DNA of 64,000 bases from Arcanobacterium ihumii (GCF_900604515.1 NZ_UWOS01000002.1:372001-436000), one strand, 5' to 3'. Shown: positions 1 to 9,665, counted from the first letter of the stretch. The notes: generated by a model from the sequence alone, not told the origin. Numbers and translations are program-made.

Positions 1-981
1 TACTGATTTAGGGTCAACTCGCTTCGCAACTGGAACACCCAAGATCTCTGCGCTCCGGCGCAAATCTTCATCCATCTGGTGAAGAAGCGAGTCGACGGAA
101 TCGAACTTCACCATCGGACGCAACCATTCAATGAAATCAACAGCGATTTCTTCTCCGTACAAGTCTAGGTCACTTCGACCCAAGACGTGAGCCTCAACTG
201 TTCGCTGTTTTCCATCAAATTGCGGATTATCCCCCACCGAAATTGCTGCCGGAAGGTAAACATTAGCGTCAGTTCCAGGAACCTTCTGCACCAGCCATCC
301 AGCGTAAACACCTTCAACAGGCACCTCACCAAGGTTATTACCCGTCAGATTTGCAGTTGGGAACCCAAGTTCTCTGCCTCGTTTGAAACCATGCTGAACG
401 ATCCCTCGGATGCGATGCGGCCGTCCGAGAACATGTGCTGCCCCACCAACGTCACCTTTAGAGAGTAATTCCCTAACCCATGTTGAAGACCAGCGACGAC
501 CGTCATCGTCACACAGATCATCTATCAAGTAAACGTCTAAGCCTAGGCGCGTTCCCTCGTGAAGAAGGAAGACGCCGTCGCCACTGTTGTGCTGACCAAA
601 CCGAACGTCTTCACCCACGACGACGCTGCCCGCATGGAGCTCATCAATCAACTGGTGTTGAATGAAATCGTTAGGCGAAAGCTCAGCGTAGCTTAGATCG
701 TAGTGTTGGACATAGACAGCGTCAATACCAGCAGATTCCAAACGTTGGATACGATCTTCTAACGAAGAAACCAGGTTCAGCTTTTCGTCGGGATTATGGA
801 CGAGACGCGGATGAGGATCGAACGTAAGCGCAATCGCGTAACTGTGTTTTTCTTGAGCAACAGCTACCGTTTTGGCAAGAATCGCGTGATGACCTCGATG
901 AACACCATCAAAGATCCCAATTGTTACTACCGTATTGGCTAGGTCACTTGGCACATCACTGGGATGTTTCCAAATCTCCAT
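1..981 (-). CDS. ribF: Bifunctional riboflavin kinase / FAD synthetase, C-terminus cut by window edge
   Basis: Phosphorylates riboflavin to FMN and adenylylates FMN to FAD in the cytosol. About 327 residues are visible from ATG at 981; the reading frame is still open at position 1, so this is a partial gene. The N-terminal nucleotidyltransferase motif GIFDGVHRGHH lies near residue 20, and the kinase part carries LGFPTANL and a NPQFDGKQRTVEAH-type segment. The start codon directly follows the TAA of the upstream mini-protein gene with no gap, so the two are probably translationally coupled. ribF after truB is the usual actinobacterial order. Identification is firm. Confidence 0.95.
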   Translation of the reverse strand, partial: MEIWKHPSDVPSDLANTVVTIGIFDGVHRGHHAILAKTVAVAQEKHSYAIALTFDPHPRLVHNPDEKLNLVSSLEDRIQRLESAGIDAVYVQHYDLSYAELSPNDFIQHQLIDELHAGSVVVGEDVRFGQHNSGDGVFLLHEGTRLGLDVYLIDDLCDDDGRRWSSTWVRELLSKGDVGGAAHVLGRPHRIRGIVQHGFKRGRELGFPTANLTGNNLGEVPVEGVYAGWLVQKVPGTDANVYLPAAISVGDNPQFDGKQRTVEAHVLGRSDLDLYGEEIAVDFIEWLRPMVKFDSVDSLLHQMDEDLRRSAEILGVPVAKRVDPKSV

Positions 982-1203
982 TTACTTACCACGAAGTCCT
1001 AGCTGAGTACGACCCCCAGAAATATCTTGGGGAGCATTTTTAGGAGTTGCTTCGGTCACTACGCCAGGACGTTTGCCACGGCCACCGCAACCACAGTTTC
1101 CGCCACCACAACCACCGTGTCCACGTGAATGCCCGTGTCCGTGGCCTCCGTGACCATGACTACCACACCCGCAACCATTCTTGACTTCTTGAGTATTTTC
1201 CAT
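982..1203 (-). CDS. Small Cys/His/Gly-rich protein upstream of ribF, unknown function
   Basis: This 73-residue protein is not a family I recognise. Residues 11-45 are built almost only of Gly, His and Cys, with 6 His (spaced HGH, GGH, HGH) and 5 Cys (CGC, C, CGC), a composition typical of metal-binding tails. The C-terminal third is ordinary polar sequence ending in LGLRGK. Its TAA stop touches the ribF ATG, which argues that it is translated and belongs to the ribF operon. The ribosome binding site is weak (AGAAG near -8). Metal binding and any link to flavin synthesis are inference. Confidence 0.65.
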   Translation of the reverse strand: MENTQEVKNGCGCGSHGHGGHGHGHSRGHGGCGGGNCGCGGRGKRPGVVTEATPKNAPQDISGGRTQLGLRGK

Positions 1204-1376
1204 AGCTTCTATCTTAAAGCGCGAACCAGACTAATTCTTGCTGAACGTCCCAGTGCCTTAGTTTTAGTGCCAGAATACAGTTTTCGAGCACTGGTAGAAT
1301 AATTTCGCTGGCAAGATATTGATGAAAAATCAATCCCCATGGCACACAAGGTGAAACAAATCGAGAGGAAAATGCG
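1204..1376. promoter_or_regulatory. Divergent intergenic region of the ribF-side operon and the DUF421 gene
   Basis: This 173-bp gap separates two divergently transcribed genes and must carry both promoters. A good ribosome binding site (GAGAGGA) precedes the plus-strand gene. I could not identify a convincing -35/-10 pair on either strand. Confidence 0.4.
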
Positions 1377-1961
1377 ATGACCTATCCACATGGATTAGCC
1401 TCATGGCTTGGAATTACCTGGGAAGGCGTGCTCGCCGTGGCCCTCTCCACGATGTGCATCTATCTTATATTCCTAGTCGTTACTAGAATTTTGGGGCAAC
1501 GATTACTCGCAGGTCTGACCACATTCGATACCCTTATGGTGCTCCTATTCGGCGCGATTATTGCCCGAACAGCCCTCGGCCCAATACCGACGTTAGCCAG
1601 CGGAATTATCGCTTTCTTTACCCTCTTGTTCCTTCATCACACCGTGGGAAGCCTGGCGAACTATCAACGTGGTGATCACTTTATCAACAGCCCCGCCGTC
1701 GTCCTCATGGCAGGCGAGCGAATCCTTGAACAAAATATGAAGAAAACCCACACCACACATTCGGAGCTTTTCTCCCAGTTGCGCGAACGAGGGGTTCATT
1801 CATCAAGTCTAGTTGCCGCCGTTATCCTCGAACCTTCGGGACGCCTGTCTATTCTCACCCGTGAACATCTAATTGATTCGGACCTACTGGTTAATGTACG
1901 TGATGCAGAACAAATTCCGTATACATTTATCCGGCAAGTCGATGCCACAAAACCACGCTAA
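1377..1961 (+). CDS. DUF421 (YetF-like) membrane protein
   Basis: This 194-residue protein has two or three N-terminal membrane segments (about residues 17-37, 48-65 and 70-90), followed by a soluble domain with the family-typical pattern of a short strand reading PAVVLMAGERIL and a later EPSGRLSIL segment. That layout matches the DUF421/YetF family, whose members sit in the cytoplasmic membrane with a small soluble domain; the function is not well defined. The start ATG has a GAGAGGA ribosome binding site 6-7 bases upstream. It runs convergent with truB. Family assignment is good; the role is unknown. Confidence 0.8.
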   Translation: MTYPHGLASWLGITWEGVLAVALSTMCIYLIFLVVTRILGQRLLAGLTTFDTLMVLLFGAIIARTALGPIPTLASGIIAFFTLLFLHHTVGSLANYQRGDHFINSPAVVLMAGERILEQNMKKTHTTHSELFSQLRERGVHSSSLVAAVILEPSGRLSILTREHLIDSDLLVNVRDAEQIPYTFIRQVDATKPR

Positions 1962-2038
1962 AAATAACAGAGTCCGCCCTAGCCGTTTGCCTACGAAATA
2001 CCTATAGCAAGATCGAGCCGATGAGCTTAGTGAGTAGA

Positions 2039-3115
2039 TCAGCCGTCTCGCGAAGAAAAGACGACGACGGGACGCGTTTTCTTTCCACGTTTTTCCCCGA
2101 TCGCAACTAGCTCGTCATCACAAACAAGGGCAACTGGATATGACTGTTCAGGTATTTCGATAAATTGGCCAAAACTAATTGCAGTTTTTTGGTCTTTTGA
2201 GATACTTGCAGTCGCCATTACCAATCCAGCAGCTTGTGCAAGTGGAATAACTGGTATTTCACCTTTATCGTTCAAGATATCGTTGAGTTGTGCAACGCTA
2301 TAAGCATTAGCCACATCAAAATCTCCGACCTTAATTCGCCGAAGCATTCGTATATGGGCCGGCATACCGAGCGTTGCACCAAAATCCCTAGCTAACGCTC
2401 GAATATATGTTCCCGCTGAACAAGTCACTTCTGCATCAATTTCGATGGTTGGAAAATCATTGCCACCAACTGAAATGACTGGACCGGCTCTGAGCTCTGA
2501 AAGGAAGTCAAAGCGGTCGATACAAATGCGACGAGCGGGAATTATAAACTCTTCTCCATCACGCACCCGTTCATAAGCACGTTTACCGTCGATTTTAATC
2601 GCCGAAACTAGTGACGGCACTTGATCGATTTCTCCAAGAAGCGATTCACGCGCCTGGCGCAGACGGCTGTAGATCTCCGCATTATCTCCTGTATCGGCTT
2701 GGGATTCACCAACCCGGAAACGTTGGATGACCTTAAAGAAATCAGGGCAGACATCTTCCTTAGCGGGAAAGATAGGTTCTCCTTCGGCGTCTTCCGTAGT
2801 GGTAGAAACACCTAGACAAATCGTCGTCCGATATGTCTTGTTACAACCCATCAGGTAGTTAAGAAGCCTAGTAGCTTTGCCAACCCCGATTGTCAAGAGG
2901 CCAGTTGCCATAGGGTCTAAGGTACCTGCGTGTCCCACCTTTCGAGTTCCAGCAAGACGACGCACTGCGCCAACCACATCGTGAGAGGTTACACCTTGAT
3001 CTTTGTCAATCACGATAATTCCATCCGGGGCGGTGTGCTCGGCACGTGGCAGATCTCCCCACGGCATGTGCCGACGGGGACGACCACCCTCAGACTTCGT
3101 CTGTTTCTTCGACAT
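2039..3115 (-). CDS. truB: tRNA pseudouridine(55) synthase TruB
   Basis: Converts U55 of the tRNA T-loop to pseudouridine. The catalytic motif GTLDPMATGLL is present, with the Asp in the usual place, preceded by KDQGVTSHDVV. A C-terminal PUA-like region follows. The reading frame extends upstream to 3214 inside rbfA, but ATG at 3115 has a GGAAGAGG ribosome binding site and gives 358 residues overlapping rbfA by 26 bases; ATG at 3067 (342 residues) is an alternative. The family is usually about 300 residues, so a long N-terminus remains somewhat uncertain. It forms an operon with rbfA and infB. Confidence 0.93.
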   Translation of the reverse strand: MSKKQTKSEGGRPRRHMPWGDLPRAEHTAPDGIIVIDKDQGVTSHDVVGAVRRLAGTRKVGHAGTLDPMATGLLTIGVGKATRLLNYLMGCNKTYRTTICLGVSTTTEDAEGEPIFPAKEDVCPDFFKVIQRFRVGESQADTGDNAEIYSRLRQARESLLGEIDQVPSLVSAIKIDGKRAYERVRDGEEFIIPARRICIDRFDFLSELRAGPVISVGGNDFPTIEIDAEVTCSAGTYIRALARDFGATLGMPAHIRMLRRIKVGDFDVANAYSVAQLNDILNDKGEIPVIPLAQAAGLVMATASISKDQKTAISFGQFIEIPEQSYPVALVCDDELVAIGEKRGKKTRPVVVFSSRDG

Positions 3116-3554
3116 CCTCTTCCACTTCTTCATCAAGAACGCGAGGCTTGCGGTACGGGTCTTCGCCAGCAACCGGCGTAGCTGACTCGGCAAGCTTGCG
3201 AACTTGCTCGTCATGGAACTTCGCAGCTACTAGAGCATCTTCAATTGAGCGAGCGGTTTCTGGAAGCGCGTCAAGAACAAATTCAATGCTCGGAGTCAAC
3301 CGTAACCCGAGTTGTCCACCAACGGTTGAGCGAATCATTCCCTTTGCCGATTCCAAAGCCGACGCAGATTGACGCCTATCTTCTTCAGATCCGTAGACTG
3401 TGTAAAAAACCGTTGCATGCTGGAGATCTCCGCTCACGCGTACGTCGGTAATGGTAACCATGCCCAAACGAGGATCTTTGAGTTTTGAGTCGATCATGCG
3501 AGCCACGATCTGCTTAATTTGATCAGCTACTCGAGCTGCACGTGGATTAGCCAT
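3090..3554 (-). CDS. rbfA: 30S ribosome-binding factor RbfA
   Basis: A 154-residue KH-fold protein that binds the 5' domain of 16S rRNA during late 30S maturation. The N-terminus has the family pattern RVADQIKQIVARMI followed by DPRLGMVTITDVRVSGDLQHATVF, the best conserved block. The C-terminal 40 residues are strongly acidic (EEVEEDVEET) and overlap the start of truB. ATG at 3554 has AAGGGGAG as ribosome binding site. It follows infB, the normal order. Confidence 0.95.
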   Translation of the reverse strand: MANPRAARVADQIKQIVARMIDSKLKDPRLGMVTITDVRVSGDLQHATVFYTVYGSEEDRRQSASALESAKGMIRSTVGGQLGLRLTPSIEFVLDALPETARSIEDALVAAKFHDEQVRKLAESATPVAGEDPYRKPRVLDEEVEEDVEETDEV

Positions 3555-3593
3555 TGCTAACTCCCCTTATTTTCTGATCTATTCACTTTTATG

Positions 3594-3648
3594 TGTTCAT
3601 ATTTATGAACAGTGGGGTGCCCAGCATTCAATTTTGGACACCCCACTA
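3594..3648 (-). terminator. Two adjacent hairpins between infB and rbfA
   Basis: Reading on the minus strand after the infB stop, a stem GTGGGGTG/CACCCCAC (3612-3648) is followed at once by a palindrome TGTTCAT-ATTT-ATGAACA (3594-3611). No T-run follows either. They may attenuate transcription, shape the message, or the palindrome may be an operator in front of rbfA. The structures are seen; the function is inferred. Confidence 0.45.
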
Positions 3649-3663
3649 AATCACGAGATGGAT

Positions 3664-6546
3664 TTAGTCGCGAGGCTTTTCGCGCATCTCCCAAGTCTCG
3701 ATCTTGTCACCTTCGCGGATATCCTTGTGACCGAGGGTGATACCACACTCGTAGCCTTCACGAACTTCAGTTACGTCATCCTTTTCACGACGCAAAGAAA
3801 TAATTTCAAGATCTGGAGCGATAACTGCACCGTCACGAACCAAGCGTGCCTTGGTGTGACGTTTGATGGTACCGCTTCTGACGATAGAACCAGCAATGTT
3901 TCCAAACTTGCCCGACTTAAATACCTGACGGATCTCAGCAGTTCCAAGTTCAACTTCTTCGTAAATCGGCTTAAGTTTGCCTTTGAGTGCATCTTCAACA
4001 TCGTTAATCGCGTCGTAGATGACGGAGTAGAATTTCATCTCTACACCTTCACGGTCAGCAAGATCCGACACGCGTTCGGCTGGGCGAACGTTGTATCCGA
4101 TGATGACAGCGTTATCAACCGTTGCAAGATCGACGTCCGATTGTGTAATTGCACCTACACCACGGTGGATCACGTTGAGCTGGACTTCATCCCCACCAAC
4201 TTCGATGTCAAGCAATGAAGATTCAAGTGCTTCAACCGAGCCAGAAGAGTCACCCTTGATGATGAGGTTGAGGTTTTCAACCTTGCCTTCTTCAATAGCA
4301 GCTGTGAGATCTTCAAGCGAAATACGCTTGCGACGCTTAGCCAAGGTAGCAGCTCGCTTCGCAGCTTCACGGCGTTCGGCGATTTGACGTGCGGTTCTGT
4401 CGTCGTCGGCAACGATAAGCTGGTCACCAGCTCCTGGAACCGAAGTTAGTCCGAGAACCTGAACCGGACGTGACGGTCCGGCTGCTTCTACACGCGCACC
4501 ATGTTCATCAATCATTGCACGAACACGACCATAGGCAGTGCCAACCACGATGGAATCTCCGATTCGGAGAGTTCCATCCTGGATAAGCGCGGTAATGACG
4601 GATCCACGACCCTGATCGAGCTTTGCTTCAATGGCTACACCACGTGCTGGCTTTTCAGCATTTGCCGAAGGAGCAACCAAGATATCAGAAGTCGCAACGA
4701 TCGTCTCAAGTAATTCACCGATATTAGTACGCTGCTTAGCTGAGATATCAACGAAGGCAACATCTCCACCATATTCTTCCGCAACCAAGCCATATTCGGT
4801 AAGCTGAGCACGAACCTTTGCAGGGTTTGCTCCGTCAACGTCGATCTTGTTGACCGCAACCACGATAGGCACATTAGCAGCCTTTACGTGGTTGATTGCT
4901 TCAACCGTCTGTGGCATGACGCCGTCGTTAGCAGCAACAACCAAAACAGCAACGTCGGTGACGTCTGCACCACGGGCACGCATTTGGGTGAATGCTTCGT
5001 GGCCTGGCGTATCGATGAACGTGATACGACGTTCGACGCCGTCGATCTCCACACGCGTCTGGTAAGCGCCAATATTCTGGGTGATTCCGCCGGCTTCGCC
5101 TTCTACAACATCCGCGTTACGGATAGCGTCCAGCAACTTGGTTTTACCGTGATCAACGTGACCCATAACAGTAACAACTGGTGGACGAGGAGTGCGATCT
5201 TCCTCGGACTCTCCAGCACGCTCAGCATCGATATCGATGTCAAAGGCTTCAAGAATCTCACGATCTTCGTCCTCGGCGCTCATAATCTTGATGTCATAGC
5301 CGAGTTCGGAGCCAAGAAGCTGGAAAGTATCTTCGTCCAACGACTGGTTCGCAGTAGCCATTTCTCCCATACGGAACAAAACAGTTACCAGCGCAGCTGG
5401 GTCTGCACCAATCTTTTCAGCGAAGTCAGCAAGCGATGCACCGGCACGTACACGGACGACGGTAGAGCCGTCACCACGTGGCACCTGCACACCTGCGAGC
5501 ATCGGAGACTGCTGCTCTTCGAATTCATTACGCTTCGAGCGACGCGACTTACGGTTTCCGCCACCTTGACGTCCGAATGCACCAGCGGTTGAGCCACCAC
5601 GGGCTTTTCCACCTGAACGGGTAAAACCGCCACCACGAGCTGGACCATTTTGACCACCACGGAAGCCGCCCTGGCCACCGCGACCACCACGACCACCACG
5701 GTTTTCGGTTGGTGGCTGGATCTGATCCGGCATCATATTTGGCGATGGACGTGGCCCCGAACGTGATGGACGAGCCGAATCGTTCTTACGTGGACCACCG
5801 GTATTACCACCGCGGTTATCGCGGTTGTTTGGACGAGCCTCGCCAGCGCCTTCACCGCGACGGTTCATGCCCTGCTGGTTCGAGAATGGTGAATTGCCTG
5901 GACGAGGACCACGGCCCTGACCCTGCCCTTGACCGTTACGGCCCATTCCTTGGCGAGAAGAGAAAGGCGAGTTACCTGGACGAGGCATCCCCTTTCGAGC
6001 ACCGCGAGCCTGTGGGCGTGGTGGCGCGGATTCGCGAGCAGCTTCAGCACTGCGATGAGCTTCACCGGGCGTTGCCATCGAACGCTGTGGGCGTGGTGGC
6101 TTAGGCGACGCTGAAGCTGACTTTGCGGCAGGCTTTGCACTTGGTTTTTGCGAGTGCTCAGCGGACGGAGCTGAAGTGCGAGCTGCTGGCTTCACGCCCG
6201 GTTTAGCGGAAGTAACCTTCTTAGGCGCGGCTTCCTTTTGGATGTCCTGCTGCTCTTTATCAGCGGACTTAGCTTCCGTGGGAGCAGGGGTAGAGTTCTT
6301 AGCTGCACTCGGTTTTGCAGCAGGCTTTTTTGTAGCATCGGTTTTGGGAGCTGACTGCTCTTTTGCAGTCGAAGGAAGCTCCTCAGGATGCTTTTCGAAA
6401 TATTCACGTGCACGACGCACGACAGGCGCTTCAATTGTTGAAGACGCGGATTTTACGAATTCGCCGTTCTCTTTAAGGGTTTCCAAAAGCTTCTTACTTG
6501 GAATCCCTAACTCTTTGGCGAGTTCATGGACGCGGACCTTGGCCAC
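3664..6546 (-). CDS. infB: Translation initiation factor IF-2
   Basis: This 960-residue GTPase places initiator fMet-tRNA on the 30S subunit. The N-terminal IF2_N domain (residues 1-50) is followed by a long Ala/Lys/Pro then Arg/Gly-rich linker (about 60-340), a second helical IF2_N segment, the GTPase domain starting with [14 protein letters not shown] at residue 459, with DTPGH and NKID motifs, and the C-terminal beta-barrel domains. The GTG start at 6546 has a strong AAGGAG site. The linker contains a tandem copy of [12 protein letters not shown]. It belongs to the nusA-ylxR-infB cluster. Confidence 0.98.
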   Translation of the reverse strand: MAKVRVHELAKELGIPSKKLLETLKENGEFVKSASSTIEAPVVRRAREYFEKHPEELPSTAKEQSAPKTDATKKPAAKPSAAKNSTPAPTEAKSADKEQQDIQKEAAPKKVTSAKPGVKPAARTSAPSAEHSQKPSAKPAAKSASASPKPPRPQRSMATPGEAHRSAEAARESAPPRPQARGARKGMPRPGNSPFSSRQGMGRNGQGQGQGRGPRPGNSPFSNQQGMNRRGEGAGEARPNNRDNRGGNTGGPRKNDSARPSRSGPRPSPNMMPDQIQPPTENRGGRGGRGGQGGFRGGQNGPARGGGFTRSGGKARGGSTAGAFGRQGGGNRKSRRSKRNEFEEQQSPMLAGVQVPRGDGSTVVRVRAGASLADFAEKIGADPAALVTVLFRMGEMATANQSLDEDTFQLLGSELGYDIKIMSAEDEDREILEAFDIDIDAERAGESEEDRTPRPPVVTVMGHVDHGKTKLLDAIRNADVVEGEAGGITQNIGAYQTRVEIDGVERRITFIDTPGHEAFTQMRARGADVTDVAVLVVAANDGVMPQTVEAINHVKAANVPIVVAVNKIDVDGANPAKVRAQLTEYGLVAEEYGGDVAFVDISAKQRTNIGELLETIVATSDILVAPSANAEKPARGVAIEAKLDQGRGSVITALIQDGTLRIGDSIVVGTAYGRVRAMIDEHGARVEAAGPSRPVQVLGLTSVPGAGDQLIVADDDRTARQIAERREAAKRAATLAKRRKRISLEDLTAAIEEGKVENLNLIIKGDSSGSVEALESSLLDIEVGGDEVQLNVIHRGVGAITQSDVDLATVDNAVIIGYNVRPAERVSDLADREGVEMKFYSVIYDAINDVEDALKGKLKPIYEEVELGTAEIRQVFKSGKFGNIAGSIVRSGTIKRHTKARLVRDGAVIAPDLEIISLRREKDDVTEVREGYECGITLGHKDIREGDKIETWEMREKPRD

Positions 6547-6639
6547 AGTTCTCCTTCGGTTTGGTCCGCGCTCAGTGGCGTCAGACCATTGTTAGTTGGC
6601 AGCTCATCGCTGGGTACTCATCGGGTGCCCATCGGCTTT

Positions 6640-6981
6640 CTACCCGCTTTCATTGTTAGTTGAAATCTGACTGTCAAATGCATCCGTTAATTCGGAGATG
6701 TCGAAAGGTAACGAAGTTCGGAAAGCCACCGAAAAAGCTCGACGCTTTCTTGCTTGTGCAAAGCAACGTGGATTTTTATGGATCCACGCACCTCGCCCTA
6801 ACGTTGCCGAATGCGGTTCAATTCTGATCCTCATACGTAAATCAGTTTCGACCGCTTTCAAACGAAGCATTTGGGAACGTACATCTTTATTCTTGCACCC
6901 GATACATGTTCGTGAGGGCTCCTGGGCTACTGCCGAGGCTTGCGTTCCCAGAACCGGCATAGAGGACAAGTTTTTAGACAT
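6640..6981 (-). CDS. ylxR: YlxR (RnpM-type) RNA-binding protein
   Basis: A 113-residue member of the YlxR family, small nucleic-acid-binding proteins; recent work in Bacillus links the family to RNase P modulation. The signature RTCIGCKNK is at residues 24-32, and the basic C-terminal motif GRGAWIH..PRCFAQARKRRAF follows. It sits between nusA and infB exactly as in most bacteria. ATG at 6981 has only a weak upstream AGGTAG, 14 bases away, so the first 10-15 residues are uncertain. Confidence 0.9.
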   Translation of the reverse strand: MSKNLSSMPVLGTQASAVAQEPSRTCIGCKNKDVRSQMLRLKAVETDLRMRIRIEPHSATLGRGAWIHKNPRCFAQARKRRAFSVAFRTSLPFDISELTDAFDSQISTNNESG

Positions 6982-7114
6982 ACATATATAAGACTACCTG
7001 ATAAGTGGGTCATTTCCTGCACACAACGAGTCATCACAAAGGGTGAATACGCTCACTACCTACAGAAAACCAACACTGGGCAGTTACCACCGGCAAAGAT
7101 GCGAAACACCGTGC

Positions 7115-8101
7115 CTATGCGCGTGGGTCTTCAGATTCCTTCCGGATATCGATGGACCACGCGGTTAATTTCGCAGCGAGGCGAACGTTCTGTGCTTCTT
7201 TTCCAATTGCCAATGACGCTTGATCGTCGGGAACAATTGCTAATGCTTGGCGCATATCTTTGTTGAGAATATCCACGCGTAGCACCTTCGCTGGCGAAAG
7301 TGCAGCCGCAATGAAGGCTGCCGGGTCGTCATCGTATTCTACAACGTCGATCTTCTCACCGTTCAATTCCTGAGTGACGGCGCGCACTCGTTGAGCGTTG
7401 TGCCCAATCGCGGCGCCCTTGGCGGCAACGTTTGGATCAGAAGACCATACCGCAACCTTTGAGCGATGCCCAGCTTCACGAGCAAGCGCAACGATTTCGA
7501 CCGTACCCTTGGCGATTTCAGGTACTTCAGTTTCGAACAGTTGACGAACGAAGTCAGGGTGGGACCTCGAAAGGCGAATCGATGCACCGCGCGGACCCAC
7601 AGAAATATCCAAGATCAAGGCGCGAATTAGATCGCCGTGACGATAATGCTCTGATGGTACCTGCTCTTCAGCACGAAGAATTCCGCGGTTCTCGCCAAGC
7701 TCCACGAAAAGGTCTCGAGATTCACCACTGCCTGCGTTTCCTTCGACAACACCCGAAATGATTTGACCTTGCTTTCCTTGGAAGCTACCAAGTACACGGG
7801 CGCTTTCCGCATCACGAAGACGCTGAGCGATGATTGAACGAGCCGTAGCGGTGGCGATGCGTCCAAAGTCATTAGGAGTATCGTCAAACTCACCGATCAC
7901 TTGATTGTTTTCGTCAACTTCAGGGGCGAAAACAGAAACCTTGCCGGTGGTGCGATTGAGTTCAACACGTGATCCACGCACTGCACCCGGAACACGCTGG
8001 TAAGCATGAAGAAGCGCATCCTCAATGGCTTCGATCAATACACCCAAGTCGATGCCGAGTTCGGATTCAACAATCCGAAGCTCATTCATTGAAATATCCA
8101 T
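7115..8101 (-). CDS. nusA: Transcription termination/antitermination factor NusA
   Basis: This 328-residue protein binds RNA polymerase and nascent RNA to modulate pausing, termination and antitermination. The domains seen are the N-terminal polymerase-binding part (1-110), an S1 domain (about 112-185, GQIISGVVEG), and two KH domains (about 200-325; VGVG-like loop, AIVPDDQASLAIGKEAQNV in KH2). The acidic repeat domains of proteobacterial NusA are absent, as usual in Actinobacteria. Its ATG overlaps the TAA of rimP as TAATG, so the two are translationally coupled. Confidence 0.97.
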   Translation of the reverse strand: MDISMNELRIVESELGIDLGVLIEAIEDALLHAYQRVPGAVRGSRVELNRTTGKVSVFAPEVDENNQVIGEFDDTPNDFGRIATATARSIIAQRLRDAESARVLGSFQGKQGQIISGVVEGNAGSGESRDLFVELGENRGILRAEEQVPSEHYRHGDLIRALILDISVGPRGASIRLSRSHPDFVRQLFETEVPEIAKGTVEIVALAREAGHRSKVAVWSSDPNVAAKGAAIGHNAQRVRAVTQELNGEKIDVVEYDDDPAAFIAAALSPAKVLRVDILNKDMRQALAIVPDDQASLAIGKEAQNVRLAAKLTAWSIDIRKESEDPRA

Positions 8102-8622
8102 TATCGGTCCTCTTCCTCAGCTTCAAATTTCTTAAGTTCTACCACAACGCGAGCCTTGGCAACGTCGTTGAGGGACAGTGTACATTCATCACCATCCACT
8201 AATTGTTTGTTCTTCTTTATCTGAGGAACAACATGCAGGTCCACACCATTAAATTCGACCAGACGTCCAGTCATTTCTTTGCCGTCAGCCTTCACCATGT
8301 GGATCAATCGCCCCACAGCACGTGAATAGTGGCGAGGCTCAACCAAAGCCCTATCCGCACCAGGGGTGGAAACTTCCAAGCTGTATTCAGTTGAAATAGG
8401 GTCGGTTTCATCGAGCTTGCTTGAGATTTCGCGAGATACATCCGTCAACAGGGCAGAATCGATTCCTCCGGGTCCCGACTCTAGATCGACGACGACGCGA
8501 ACCACAGTGTGCTTACCCGCATGCACTACCTTCACATCTTCCAAGAAAAGATCGAAGCTAGCCACCACGGGTTCAAGTAGTTGAACGAGCGCTGCCGTCA
8601 AGGTGCTATTTTTTTCTGCCAT
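8101..8622 (-). CDS. rimP: Ribosome maturation factor RimP
   Basis: A 173-residue protein needed for 30S subunit maturation. The conserved block DPISTEYSLEVSTPGADRALVEPRHY matches the RimP signature (YxLEVSSPGxxRPL); a C-terminal SH3-like domain follows. It is the first gene of the rimP-nusA-ylxR-infB-rbfA-truB-ribF series here, reading away from an exported orphan gene. Its stop overlaps the nusA start by one base. Confidence 0.95.
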   Translation of the reverse strand: MAEKNSTLTAALVQLLEPVVASFDLFLEDVKVVHAGKHTVVRVVVDLESGPGGIDSALLTDVSREISSKLDETDPISTEYSLEVSTPGADRALVEPRHYSRAVGRLIHMVKADGKEMTGRLVEFNGVDLHVVPQIKKNKQLVDGDECTLSLNDVAKARVVVELKKFEAEEEDR

Positions 8623-8730
8623 AGTCTTAGATTACCGTTGTATTGCCCAAGTGTCACAGCTGGAGGACTGAAAATCGCGGATATGATTAATATATTCACA
8701 AACCAGCGAAGCCAATAACGAAAGAAATAT

Positions 8731-9609
8731 ATGAACTCCAGCAATACATCTAGGAAATCAGTATTTATTTCGAGACTAAAATTTGGCGCGAGTTTGCTCG
8801 TTGCACTCGCGCTTTTCGCTCTGGGAATGATTGCTATGGAGACGCGAATGGAGAATGCCACACCTTCACTCCCCTCCCCCTCGCATTCAGAATCTAACCG
8901 CCAAGATTTAGCGATTCTCACTCAGCGTCTGATTAATACATCCCAAGCAGATCCAAATCTTGTATCTCTTGGCAAGGTCGGGGAAGAATGGGAAAAACAA
9001 CTAGGTGGAATTTGGATCCCGTGGCCAGCTAAGGCACCAGCGGACCAGAGCAACCCTAAAATCGATGTTTCTGCATTTCCTGCCGATCCTGCATCACTGG
9101 GGAAAGAGTTAGAGAAATATTCTTCCTCTATTCGAAAGATCAGCGAATCTCCTGAACAATCGCAACTCTCAACTTCAATAAGCGCAAGCGCACTCATTAT
9201 TGGTGCAAAAATCTCCCCACAGTCGGTTAGCATTGCTCTTCCACAGTCTTCAAAGATTACTTCCTTGATGACCCAAGACGTGCTCAAACGCCTTGAGGAA
9301 TTCCGCCAGTGGCTTGAGATGGCAACTAGCCAAAAGCCACGTGATCAGCGCGGAAAAGATCTTGAAATAATTGCCTTTTTAGATCGCGTTATTTCGGATT
9401 CAATTCATGCTGGAACGCCACTCACCAGCGCTCCACTTGCCAAACTTCCTTCAACAGACGTCAAACTCGCTGATTTGATTTCCCGTGAACTCATTAGCGT
9501 TTCAGGGAAAGCCGATGAGGAGCAACGGGCTGCTCTTGCACAGACGGTTGCTTTTGTTTATCTGACTCTCTCACCGGATACACCGGCCACCCCCGGGTAT
9601 CAACCTTAA
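8731..9609 (+). CDS. Exported, membrane-anchored protein of unknown function
   Basis: I do not recognise this 292-residue protein. It has a basic N-terminus, one hydrophobic segment at about residues 20-36 (signal peptide or anchor without a lipobox Cys), and an alpha-helical Ser/Gln-rich external part of about 250 residues that lacks Cys. Its position opposite rimP corresponds to where many actinobacteria carry a DUF4439 ferritin-like protein; I cannot see the metal ligands of that family clearly, so that is only a suggestion. It ends at a bidirectional terminator shared with proS. Confidence 0.7.
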   Translation: MNSSNTSRKSVFISRLKFGASLLVALALFALGMIAMETRMENATPSLPSPSHSESNRQDLAILTQRLINTSQADPNLVSLGKVGEEWEKQLGGIWIPWPAKAPADQSNPKIDVSAFPADPASLGKELEKYSSSIRKISESPEQSQLSTSISASALIIGAKISPQSVSIALPQSSKITSLMTQDVLKRLEEFRQWLEMATSQKPRDQRGKDLEIIAFLDRVISDSIHAGTPLTSAPLAKLPSTDVKLADLISRELISVSGKADEEQRAALAQTVAFVYLTLSPDTPATPGYQP

Positions 9610-9628
9610 TAAACAATCGAAAATATGC

Positions 9629-9665
9629 CTGTGGGGATGGCTGAGTTTTTCAACCATCCCCACAG
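9629..9665. terminator. Bidirectional terminator between the exported orphan and proS
   Basis: A perfect 12-bp stem CTGTGGGGATGG/CCATCCCCACAG encloses a 13-nt loop. TTTT follows on the plus strand and ATTTTC on the minus strand, so it fits termination of both convergent genes. Confidence 0.8.

Noticed and set aside
187-665. Two plus-strand frames inside ribF
   Set aside because: Antisense to a clear ribF frame with intact motifs; low-quality, basic, Ser/Arg-rich translations typical of shadow frames.
1209-1391. Minus-strand frame of 60 codons in the gap before the DUF421 gene
   Set aside because: It overlaps the DUF421 start, has no ribosome site and no family likeness; the region must hold promoters.
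6640-7266. Plus-strand frames across ylxR and the ylxR-nusA gap
   Set aside because: Antisense to well-supported genes; the ylxR motif CIGC is on the minus strand.
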